Source of the DNA: Desulfonatronovibrio sp.
GTDB taxonomy: Bacteria; Desulfobacterota; Desulfovibrionia; Desulfovibrionales; Desulfonatronovibrionaceae
Assembly: GCA_003558575.1 (NCBI GenBank)
Contig: PWPY01000221.1
Coordinates: 1 to 5,352, forward strand
Reading direction: 5' to 3'
DNA length: 5,352 bases
Shown: positions 1 to 5,287 of the stretch, piece by piece
How positions within the stretch are numbered: position 1 is the first letter of the stretch
Layout of the letters: the number at the start of each line of letters is the position of its first letter
Translations under genes and position numbers: made by a program
The notes under the pieces: model-generated
Seen by the model: only the letters and a program-made list of their open reading frames with translations
What the model was told of the DNA's origin: nothing
The model's database searches: none

Positions 1-15
1 AAACGGTTCTTTTTC

Positions 16-99
16 CTTTTGGCGGCGTCAATCTGCACAATTATTTGTCACCGTATTAAGATACGCCTCCTCATAATTGCTTGATTTCCTTGCCAAAAG
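16..99. repeat. Long imperfect inverted repeat (REP/MITE-like hairpin element)
   Basis: The two ends are perfectly complementary over 8 bp (cttttggc at 16-23, gccaaaag at 92-99). Inside them pair aatc 30-33 with gatt 83-86, and caattat 38-44 with ataattg 73-79. The centre forms its own hairpin, cgtat 52-56 with atacg 61-65 around a TAAG loop. The whole 84 bp can fold as one cruciform or stem-loop with internal loops. No T-run follows either arm, so it does not look like an intrinsic terminator. The nested architecture is typical of mobile intergenic repeats. Whether it is multicopy in the genome cannot be seen here. Confidence 0.55.
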
Positions 100-141
100 A
101 AAAAACTCCTCGTTTCCGGAAAGAAAACCGACTGTTTCAGT

Positions 142-166
142 ATCCAGAAAGAAAGACTTTCTGGAT
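142..166. repeat. Perfect 10-bp stem-loop in the cca leader
   Basis: atccagaaag (142-151) is exactly complementary to ctttctggat (157-166), with a 5-nt loop, AAAGA. There is no U-tract on either side, so termination is not supported. It could be an operator, an RNA-stability element or a leader structure for the downstream gene. The function is unknown. Confidence 0.5.
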
Positions 167-199
167 GAAAACTAATTAAAGGTCTCTAATGTTTCGTAT

Positions 200-233
200 G
201 GGAAGCTGCTCACAAAAAAGTGGGCAGCTTCCC
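200..233. repeat. Strong 14-bp stem-loop just upstream of cca
   Basis: gggaagctgctcac (200-213) pairs with gtgggcagcttccc (220-233) around an all-A hexaloop. There are 13 Watson-Crick pairs and one G-U pair if transcribed on the plus strand. It has no trailing T-run on either strand, so it is not a standard intrinsic terminator. It lies 48 bp before the preferred cca start, and inside the coding frame if the earlier ATG at 189 were used. It could be a leader structure that tunes cca translation, a processing site, or the end of an upstream transcript. Confidence 0.6.
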
Positions 234-263
234 TGTGTCAAGGTCCACATGAAACTTCGAGCC

Positions 264-268
264 AGGAG
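264..268 (+). promoter_or_regulatory. Possible ribosome binding site for cca
   Basis: AGGAG is the best Shine-Dalgarno core ahead of the ATG at 282, but the 13-nt spacing is longer than usual. The competing ATG at 189 has AAAGG (178-182) at a 6-nt spacing, so the RBS evidence alone does not settle the start. Protein-family length favours 282. Confidence 0.35.
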
Positions 269-281
269 TCTGATCGAAATA

Positions 282-1622
282 ATGCTGAATAAAACAGTTA
301 TAGAACTTCTCAGAACCATTGAAAATCATGGTTATTTAGCCTTAGTTGTGGGCGGGGCTGTTCGTGATCATTTAATGGGCAGGCCTGTCAAAGACATTGA
401 TCTGGCAACCAGCATGCCTCTGGAGATGGTTTCAGATTTGTTTTCTGCCCACAGGGTAGGCAAAAGCAGGGATTTTGGCATGCTGTCTGTTGGATATAAA
501 GGTATGCGTTTTGAGACAACTTTATTGAGTGATCTTTTACCAGGCAATGGATCTGCAAAAACAGGGCATGAGTATAAAAGCAGGATTTTTAAAGCTGATG
601 CCGGGCGCAGGGACTTTACTATTAATTCCATGGCCATGGACGCCCAGGGTAACATTTTTGATCCATTTAACGCTCAGGCAGACATTAAAAGCAGACTGGT
701 GCGTGCAACCATAAGTCCGGTTGATCGTTTTTATGAAGATCCCATCAGACTTTTAAGGGCAGTAAGGCTATCTGCAGCACTTGATTTTGAAATTGATCCT
801 GAAACATTCAGGGCCATAATAAAACTTTCGTCTTTTATTGCTGAAGCTGCTCCGGAAAGAACAGGTCAGGAAGTTCTTAATATCTGTTCATTGTCAGGAA
901 AATCCGTGGGTAGAGGGATCAGGCTCATGGAACAATCCGGATTGCTTACTTATGTGTTGCCTGAGCTCCAGGCCCTTAAGGGTCTGGCTCACAATCCAGC
1001 TCATCACCCGGAGGGAGGTGTCTGGGAGCATACCCTGGCTGCGCTGGAAGCGAGTGAAGAATCTGATCCGGTAATAAATCTTTCCATTCTTTTTCATGAT
1101 GTGGGCAAGGCAGCAAGTCTCAGCCACAAAAACGGCCAGCCTGTATATCATGGTCATGATAAAGCAGGAGTGGATATAATCCGCAACATGGGCAGCAGAC
1201 TGAAGATGTCATCTGCCATTATCCAGACCATGTGTTTTGTGACTGAAAATCACATGAAGGGACTGAGAATTAATGAAATGCGTCCATTCAAGGTCTATAA
1301 ACTGATGTCCAATGAAAGATGGGATGTACTGGAAGCAGTAATAAAATGTGATCTGGCATCAAGAGATAGCCAGGAGGCATTAAAGTTTGAACAGGATGCA
1401 GCCTCCCTCAGAAAAAGACTTAAGTCCTGGATAGATAATGGAGATAACAAAGTTACCTCTATCGTTAGCGGCAGGGATGTTATGGAAATAACCGGTCTGT
1501 CTCAGGGCCCGGAAATTGGTAAAATTCTAAAGAAAACACTGATGTGGGCTGTGGACAATGATATCAGGGATAAGAAACTTATTCAGAAATATATTGAGGC
1601 AATTGTTAAGAAAAATCCTTAA
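282..1622 (+). CDS. cca: tRNA CCA nucleotidyltransferase (class II, with HD domain)
   Basis: This enzyme adds or repairs the 3'-CCA end of tRNAs in the cytoplasm, using CTP and ATP. Numbered from the ATG at 282 (446 aa), the nucleotidyltransferase head shows VGGAVRD (23-29), the metal-binding DID aspartates (D38, D40) and RRDFTINSMAMD (109-120). EDPIR (152-156) matches the EDxxR nucleotide-template motif, followed by RLLRAVRL. An RNA-binding neck covers roughly 170-235. An HD domain follows, with HHPEGGVWEHT (241-251), FHDVGK (H272, D273), YHGHD (289-293) and TENH (321-324). A C-terminal tRNA-binding segment (about 390-440) contains GRDVMEITGLSQGPEIG. The same frame is open from an ATG at 189, adding 31 residues, but that extension is encoded by a strong hairpin and homologues start shortly before VGGAVRD, so 282 is preferred. 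Family identity is very likely. Full CCA addition rather than CC- or A-addition alone is not proven. The 3' end overlaps the convergent GTPase gene by 17 bp. Confidence 0.93.
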   Translation: MLNKTVIELLRTIENHGYLALVVGGAVRDHLMGRPVKDIDLATSMPLEMVSDLFSAHRVGKSRDFGMLSVGYKGMRFETTLLSDLLPGNGSAKTGHEYKSRIFKADAGRRDFTINSMAMDAQGNIFDPFNAQADIKSRLVRATISPVDRFYEDPIRLLRAVRLSAALDFEIDPETFRAIIKLSSFIAEAAPERTGQEVLNICSLSGKSVGRGIRLMEQSGLLTYVLPELQALKGLAHNPAHHPEGGVWEHTLAALEASEESDPVINLSILFHDVGKAASLSHKNGQPVYHGHDKAGVDIIRNMGSRLKMSSAIIQTMCFVTENHMKGLRINEMRPFKVYKLMSNERWDVLEAVIKCDLASRDSQEALKFEQDAASLRKRLKSWIDNGDNKVTSIVSGRDVMEITGLSQGPEIGKILKKTLMWAVDNDIRDKKLIQKYIEAIVKKNP

Positions 1623-3135
1623 ACAGGGCAGATGCTGAATTTTTCAGGCGTTTGAATGTTTCATTAAAACCAGGACCAGAAATACTTCCAAGACGTGCGC
1701 GGTTGAACTGCGTCTGAAGGGCTGCATCATATCCCGCTGCGATAGCTGAGCCGAGTTTTTGCACATTGAAATTCTCTTTATCTTCAGCAACGCAAACAGG
1801 AATCCACTCATCCATTTTAAGCAGGCTTTTATTGTAGTTCAGGGCAGCCTGGATGGTCCGGGCTTTGGAAGTGTTGGGAGATTCAAGGTCATAAGGTGGC
1901 TTCCATTCATGGCCTGGCTTAAGCCGGTCGATATGGGTCAGTATCCCAATGAATACCGGCCTTTTTTTAGATCGATTAACAGACTCCATATAAAATGATT
2001 TTAATTTTGAATAAAACTTGGTGTCTAAATCCCTGGATGGCTGGTTAGCCTTGACCACCCAGAGGACCATATCGCTTTTGGCTATCTGCTTTAGAATAAA
2101 CTGGTCATTTTTTTCTTCACCATCCAGTCCGGGAAGATCAACTAAGTGCACTATATCATGTCCGTCAATGCTGCACTGATAAATGGCAGCTTTGTCAGTT
2201 GAGGGCAGCCTGCTCACTTCAGCTCTGATGTGTCCTGTCAGGGCATTGATGACAGCTGATTTGCCTGCGCTTACCTGACCGACCATGCAGATACGCAAAG
2301 GGTCAGGATCAAGGGCCATGATCCCGGAATCTTCTTTATGGGTATCAATACGCAGGTCTTCATCGAACTTAAATCTGCCGCTGTAAAGATCAATGGCCAC
2401 AGACGTCACTTCCTGAAGAAAAGCCTGTTTAAGTCTGAATTGCATTTCCTGGCTGACACCGGAAAACATTTTGCTGATAATCAAACCCTTGGCCTCAGCG
2501 AGAAGGCCATGAGGGGTAAAGACCCTGTAAGTCCGGTATAAGTTCCACAATTTTCCAGCTTTTGAAGCTTTATCCTTATGGTCATAAAACATCTTCAGAG
2601 TGGAAATGTTCACTTTCTCAATATAGGGAACATGCTTTTTCAGGGTAAGTCTGTAGCGCCTGCTTACCTCTTCCATCATTTTGAGCAGTTCAATGGCTGA
2701 AAATGACAGTTCCTTACGGTTGCCCCGGCCATGATACTTTTCCGCCACAAAGGCTGCAACTGTTCTGGCATGTATGCCCAGGTCCGACCAAAGGGAGTTT
2801 TCCTCCAGGGTGATTTCAATGTGCTGGTTGGTTTCCTCCCATATCTTTAGATCAAATTCAGACCAGTCCCGAGAGGGTTGGACCAATGATTCGTCAATAT
2901 GTCCAAGGAGTGCTGATCCGGATTTTTTTCTGATAATCCAGAGTCCTGATCCTCCAAGCACGGCACATAAAGTTAGAAGTCCGGTAAAATAAAGTATGTA
3001 TCCATACTTGAACAGTGCATAGACTCCAAAACAAACAAGGATTAGAGCAGGCAGGATTGCTGCTGTTATAATCAGGGGGGCAAGCCCGGGAGAGATCCGG
3101 TTCAGAAACTTAAAGCTATCGGTTGTTTGTTTCAT
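1606..3135 (-). CDS. Membrane-anchored GTPase (second gene of GTPase pair)
   Basis: The 509-aa protein has two hydrophobic segments near the N-terminus (about 17-43 and 47-68), separated only by a short turn, which should anchor it in the inner membrane with most of the protein cytoplasmic. A largely helical, charged region follows (about 90-270). The GTPase domain (about 279-470) has a P-loop GQVSAGKS (286-293), a candidate G2 threonine at T313 and G3 DLPG (333-336). G4 reads THID (400-403) rather than N/TKxD. The fold belongs to the MMR_HSR1-type TRAFAC GTPases, broadly the YeeP/YfjP/Era-like group. The start codon lies inside the end of the preceding GTPase gene (20-nt overlap) and has no visible Shine-Dalgarno, suggesting translational coupling. 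From memory, similar two-helix GTPases sit beside DUF697 GTPases in other proteobacteria, but this was not checked. The cellular role is unknown; membrane remodelling, ribosome-linked or stress functions are all possible. Confidence 0.85.
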   Translation of the reverse strand: MKQTTDSFKFLNRISPGLAPLIITAAILPALILVCFGVYALFKYGYILYFTGLLTLCAVLGGSGLWIIRKKSGSALLGHIDESLVQPSRDWSEFDLKIWEETNQHIEITLEENSLWSDLGIHARTVAAFVAEKYHGRGNRKELSFSAIELLKMMEEVSRRYRLTLKKHVPYIEKVNISTLKMFYDHKDKASKAGKLWNLYRTYRVFTPHGLLAEAKGLIISKMFSGVSQEMQFRLKQAFLQEVTSVAIDLYSGRFKFDEDLRIDTHKEDSGIMALDPDPLRICMVGQVSAGKSAVINALTGHIRAEVSRLPSTDKAAIYQCSIDGHDIVHLVDLPGLDGEEKNDQFILKQIAKSDMVLWVVKANQPSRDLDTKFYSKLKSFYMESVNRSKKRPVFIGILTHIDRLKPGHEWKPPYDLESPNTSKARTIQAALNYNKSLLKMDEWIPVCVAEDKENFNVQKLGSAIAAGYDAALQTQFNRARLGSISGPGFNETFKRLKNSASALFKDFS

Positions 3136-4228
3136 TTGGGGCAGCGTCTCTTATGCTTTCAAAGGCATTTTTATACATGTTCATCAGTTCTTCACGGGTC
3201 ACTTCTTCACCCTTTTTCTTATGGTAGATATACTTACAGGCCACGCGGCCCAGGGCGTAAGTCGCACTGAAGCTGACAGCCGCTGCTGTGGCGCTGCCAA
3301 CAGTCTGTCCATAACCGGGAATAAGCTTGGCCAACTGGCGGACTCCAAACTTAGAAATATACTGAGCACCAAAGCCGGCTCCAAGGGCTGCTGCAAATTC
3401 AGCCATGGATCGTTTATCCCATTGAAGTCCGTACCTGTCTGCAATAAGATAAAGCATTCTGGCCTGAACAGCTGGAACAGTGAGCGTACCGGTCACAGGG
3501 ACAGCATCGCTTGCCCCGGCTATGCCTGAATGCCACAGGATTTCTTTTTTCAGCCTGAAAAAATTCTTTTTTTCCTGGTCACGGATATCCTGTTTTTCCA
3601 TTAGCTCATCTATTATGGGCATAAGCTCGGACAATTTCTTAGTGAGGGCCTTTACTCCAAAAGTTGAACCGTCTCTCAGCTCAAAGTCCACCTGAATGGA
3701 ATCAATGGTTTGTTTCCAGACTTTTTCGACCTGACTTTCATTGTAGGTTACGCATTGAAAACGCTGGTGCTCGTCTTCTATCATACATACTGCAGTATGG
3801 ATCAGCAGGATATGCTTTGTCTTTCCTGAGTCTCTAATTTGTTTCAGGGCTGATAAAACATGACTCTGTTCAGGATCTTCAGCCTTCATCACCAATAGAA
3901 GGGCGTTGGATCTATCCTGGCACTCCATAATATCATCTTCTGGATTATAATCCGGTTCTCCGAGACCTCGAGTGTCCAAAAAGCGCATCAAAGGTTTGTC
4001 TTCCGGGAAATCATAGCTGTAAGCTGTCTCAGTGCAGGGTCTGAAGCCATTGCCTATTTCAATCCGGCTGTTGCCAGTAACTGCGTGGATGAGAGTTGAT
4101 TTGCCTGCACCGGTTTTTCCCAGAAGCCACAGGGTGGGCAGAGTCTGCCTGTGTTTGGCAAAGGCTTCTGTAAGGTCAGGCTCCTGCTCCGGGCTTAAAA
4201 AACTTTTTAAACCTTTAAAGAATTTCAT
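3116..4228 (-). CDS. GTPase with C-terminal DUF697 domain (first gene of GTPase pair)
   Basis: The 370-aa protein opens with a GTPase domain: P-loop GKTGAGKS (37-44), a CTET segment with a candidate G2 threonine (65-68) and G3 DTRG (85-88). At the expected G4 position it reads IHTAVCMI (143-150), with no N/TKxD, so guanine specificity is not assured. A charged helical linker (about 200-232) leads into a DUF697-type domain (about 240-335). This has the family hallmarks PVTGTLTVPAVQARMLYLIA (244-263), GAGFGAQ (283-289) and LIPGYGQTVG (302-311), followed by an alanine-rich hydrophobic helix. DUF697 regions are associated with membranes, as in YcjF. The ATG shares one base with the stop codon of the decayed toxin frame upstream (TAATG), and no good Shine-Dalgarno is visible. 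Its 3' end overlaps the next GTPase gene by 20 nt, so the two proteins are probably co-produced and may form a hetero-complex. The biological role is unknown. Confidence 0.87.
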   Translation of the reverse strand: MKFFKGLKSFLSPEQEPDLTEAFAKHRQTLPTLWLLGKTGAGKSTLIHAVTGNSRIEIGNGFRPCTETAYSYDFPEDKPLMRFLDTRGLGEPDYNPEDDIMECQDRSNALLLVMKAEDPEQSHVLSALKQIRDSGKTKHILLIHTAVCMIEDEHQRFQCVTYNESQVEKVWKQTIDSIQVDFELRDGSTFGVKALTKKLSELMPIIDELMEKQDIRDQEKKNFFRLKKEILWHSGIAGASDAVPVTGTLTVPAVQARMLYLIADRYGLQWDKRSMAEFAAALGAGFGAQYISKFGVRQLAKLIPGYGQTVGSATAAAVSFSATYALGRVACKYIYHKKKGEEVTREELMNMYKNAFESIRDAAPNETNNR

Positions 4229-4535
4229 TATCTTAGTGCCTGTTTGTTGGTGTAGTATGGGAAGGGATATGCGTTTAGTTGTCGGTATGAGGCTTTATCC
4301 AGATCTCGTACGAGTCGATTGAAGGCTGATTTTTGCTTAGGTATGGTATTTATAATTTCCAGGCTGCTTATGTCTGGTAAATCTATGCCTCTAAACCTAT
4401 GCTTTCAAGTTTCCCCTGTTCTATCTCCTCACTTACTTCTTCAGGCAGATGGACCTTTCCATATAAGGAATTTAAGATGTTTATGAGCCCCAGTTGATGT
4501 AGATATTGTATGGGGGATGTATTAATAATTACCAT
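4228..4535 (-). pseudogene. DUF3368 PIN-like toxin, frameshifted and truncated
   Basis: The first frame starts with ATG at 4535, overlapping the antitoxin by 14 nt as in intact UPF0175-DUF3368 pairs. It reads 50 residues beginning MVIINTSPIQYLHQLGLI, with LYGKVHLPEEVSEEIEQG typical of DUF3368 N-termini, then stops at 4383-4385. The family motif that should follow, GIDLPDISSLE, appears in another minus-strand frame from 4389, so an indel near 4390-4400 broke the gene. That second frame runs 53 residues to a TAA at 4230-4228. After about 15 residues it no longer resembles DUF3368, and the C-terminal half of the usual roughly 155-residue protein, with its later acidic residues, is missing. The tail (FNRLVRDLDKASYRQLN onward) is unrecognised. 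It may be foreign sequence joined by a deletion, possibly the 3' end of a former gene of the GTPase operon. An active PIN nuclease is very unlikely. Confidence 0.8.
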
Positions 4536-4785
4536 TCTGGGCATTTAATACATCCTTATCAAGTGAGAGTTCGTCTACTGGAAAGATTGAGACACCATAG
4601 CGACCCATTTCTTGGAGAAATTGCGGCTTAGAAATATTTAACCATTCCGCTGCCTTCCCTGTTGAAATTCTTCCAGATTCAACCAACTTGGACGCCAGTA
4701 GGAACTTTATTTCTCGCTCCGGGGCTGTAAATCCGTAGGATATCTCCTTCATAAAGCTATCTGGCATATCTATTGTTATTTGCAT
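4522..4785 (-). CDS. UPF0175 family antitoxin (HTH)
   Basis: The 87-residue protein matches the UPF0175 layout. It has a short N-terminal strand MQITIDMPDSF, then an acidic helix. The helix-turn-helix-like core covers about 27-65, including LLASKLVESGRIS, GKAAEWLNISKPQFLQEMG and a RYGVSIF ending. Family members are small DNA-binding antitoxins encoded upstream of DUF3368 PIN-like toxins; they neutralise the toxin and usually repress their own promoter. The length is normal and the frame intact, although the toxin it would neutralise is broken. Start support is good: an AGGGGA Shine-Dalgarno sits 5 nt upstream and a sigma70-like promoter lies about 40 bp upstream. As an orphan, it may persist as a local regulator, as an anti-addiction protein against a related toxin elsewhere, or simply as a recent leftover. 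Confidence 0.85.
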   Translation of the reverse strand: MQITIDMPDSFMKEISYGFTAPEREIKFLLASKLVESGRISTGKAAEWLNISKPQFLQEMGRYGVSIFPVDELSLDKDVLNAQNGNY

Positions 4786-4790
4786 GTTGA

Positions 4791-4796
4791 TCCCCT
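4791..4796 (-). promoter_or_regulatory. Shine-Dalgarno of the UPF0175 antitoxin
   Basis: Read on the minus strand this is AGGGGA, 5 nt before the ATG at 4785. It is the clearest ribosome binding site in the window and contrasts with the absence of good ones before the two GTPase genes downstream. Confidence 0.65.
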
Positions 4797-4826
4797 AAGT
4801 AGAGTTATTTGACCTTGGAAAAGATT

Positions 4827-4855
4827 TTTATAAGGCAGCGTTTACTGTTAGGCAA
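4827..4855 (-). promoter_or_regulatory. Sigma70-like promoter of the antitoxin (and possibly GTPase) transcript
   Basis: On the minus strand, TTGCCT (-35, 4855-4850) and TATAAA (-10, 4832-4827) are separated by exactly 17 bp in an AT-rich stretch. Transcription would start near 4820, giving a leader of about 35 nt before the antitoxin ATG. No terminator-like hairpin with a T-run was seen between here and the GTPase genes, and no better promoter was found in 4229-4521. This promoter could therefore drive antitoxin, toxin remnant and both GTPases. Confidence 0.55.
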
Positions 4856-4887
4856 GCATAAATAGAATATCTTAAATTAGCACTAAG

Positions 4888-4990
4888 GGACAGGAGTCAG
4901 TAGTCAGGGGGACAGCCTCCGGCCTCTCCGAGCTGGAAAGCTCTCCGAGCAGGAAGCCATAGGGGCCTACGCCCCGGACAGGGGTCAGTG
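4888..4990. repeat. Cluster of GC-rich direct repeats and short hairpins next to the RAYT remnant
   Basis: A 15-nt direct repeat bounds the segment: ggacaggagtcagta (4888-4902) and ggacaggggtcagtg (4976-4990), 13 of 15 identical. GGACAG occurs again at 4910-4915 and GTCAG at 4903-4907. Between them lie two compact stem-loops: gagct/agctc (4930-4934 with 4939-4943) around a GGAA tetraloop, and ggggc/gcccc (4962-4966 with 4971-4975) around CTAC. The segment is sharply more GC-rich than the AT-rich promoter region on its left. It abuts the transposase fragment, so it is best read as REP-like or transposon-end sequence. Its copy number elsewhere is unknown. Confidence 0.5.
4924..4957. repeat. Tandem duplication of a 17-nt unit
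   Basis: ctctccgagctggaaag (4924-4940) is followed immediately by ctctccgagcaggaagc (4941-4957), identical at 14 of 17 positions. The unit includes the arms of the GGAA-tetraloop hairpin. It looks like a slippage duplication within the repeat cluster. Confidence 0.55.
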
Positions 4991-5236
4991 AATAGAGGAA
5001 TTGATCCAAAGATCGTGGCAAAAGCCAGGAAAAAGAAATACAAAATCAGCCGGACCGATATGTTCAGGTTTAGATGTCGTTACTTTACTGATTCCGGGGT
5101 TATCGGAGGTAAAGACTTTGTTCAGGAGGTTTTTGATCAGGTCAAGCACCTGCTGGGCTCCAAGGATGAACGGAAATTCACTCCGGTTGGCGGGGTGGAG
5201 GGGGTTTATTCCATGAAGAGGCTGGGAGCGGGCTGA
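4988..5236 (+). pseudogene. C-terminal remnant of REP-associated tyrosine transposase (RAYT)
   Basis: The 82-residue frame resembles the C-terminal tail of RAYT/TnpA_REP transposases, which belong to the Y1_Tnp (IS200/IS605-like) superfamily. It reads NRGIDPKIVAKARKK, then FRCRYFTDSGVIGGKDFVQE, then HLLGSKDERKFTPVGGVEGVYSMKRL. In complete proteins this tail follows the catalytic HUH domain with its tyrosine. That entire domain is absent here: upstream of position 4988 the frame runs through repeat sequence and stops at 4901-4903. The GTG at 4988 is only a formal start and has no good ribosome binding site. A short peptide product is possible but transposition activity is not. The neighbouring repeats and hairpins fit an element end left behind by decay or rearrangement. 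Confidence 0.72.
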
Positions 5237-5252
5237 TGACTATATTTAAGAC

Positions 5253-5281
5253 TTGCCATCTCATACAAGATATTATATAAA
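5253..5281 (+). promoter_or_regulatory. Sigma70-like promoter of the HigB-like toxin gene
   Basis: TTGCCA (5253-5258) and TATAAA (5276-5281) have a 17-bp spacer. The -10 box ends only 6 nt before the ATG at 5288, so transcription should start at or within a base or two of the start codon. No Shine-Dalgarno is visible, which fits a leaderless transcript. A looser alternative -10 (TATTAT, 5271-5276) would leave a very short leader. Confidence 0.5.
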
Positions 5282-5287
5282 ATCTGT

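Noticed and set aside
113..122. Perfect palindrome tttccggaaa upstream of cca
   Set aside because: No recognisable promoter boxes at suitable distance and no second copy, so regulator binding cannot be supported.
189..281. N-terminal extension of cca from the ATG at 189
   Set aside because: The 31 extra residues are encoded largely by a strong inverted repeat and do not resemble the family N-terminus. The reading frame is open and AAAGG lies 6 nt upstream, so it is not excluded, only less likely.
1635..1647. ctgaa/ttcag small stem near the end of cca as a terminator
   Set aside because: Only 5 bp, with a TTT loop and no following T-run on either strand, and it lies inside the GTPase coding sequence.
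4305..4314. Perfect 10-bp palindrome ctcgtacgag as an operator
   Set aside because: A single short palindrome inside the decayed toxin frame, with no promoter elements around it; chance is a sufficient explanation.
4032..4322. Plus-strand open frame of 96 codons across the GTPase start region
   Set aside because: It is the antisense shadow of the P-loop region of the GTPase and of the toxin remnant, and shows no recognisable protein motif.
4229..4521. Separate promoter for the GTPase genes inside the toxin remnant
   Set aside because: A TATAAA-like box exists on the minus strand within aattataaatacc, but the nearest -35-like sequences are 20-21 bp away, so no convincing promoter was found.
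4888..4990. CRISPR-like repeat array
   Set aside because: Repeats are few, short and irregular, with no constant spacer length and no cas genes nearby.
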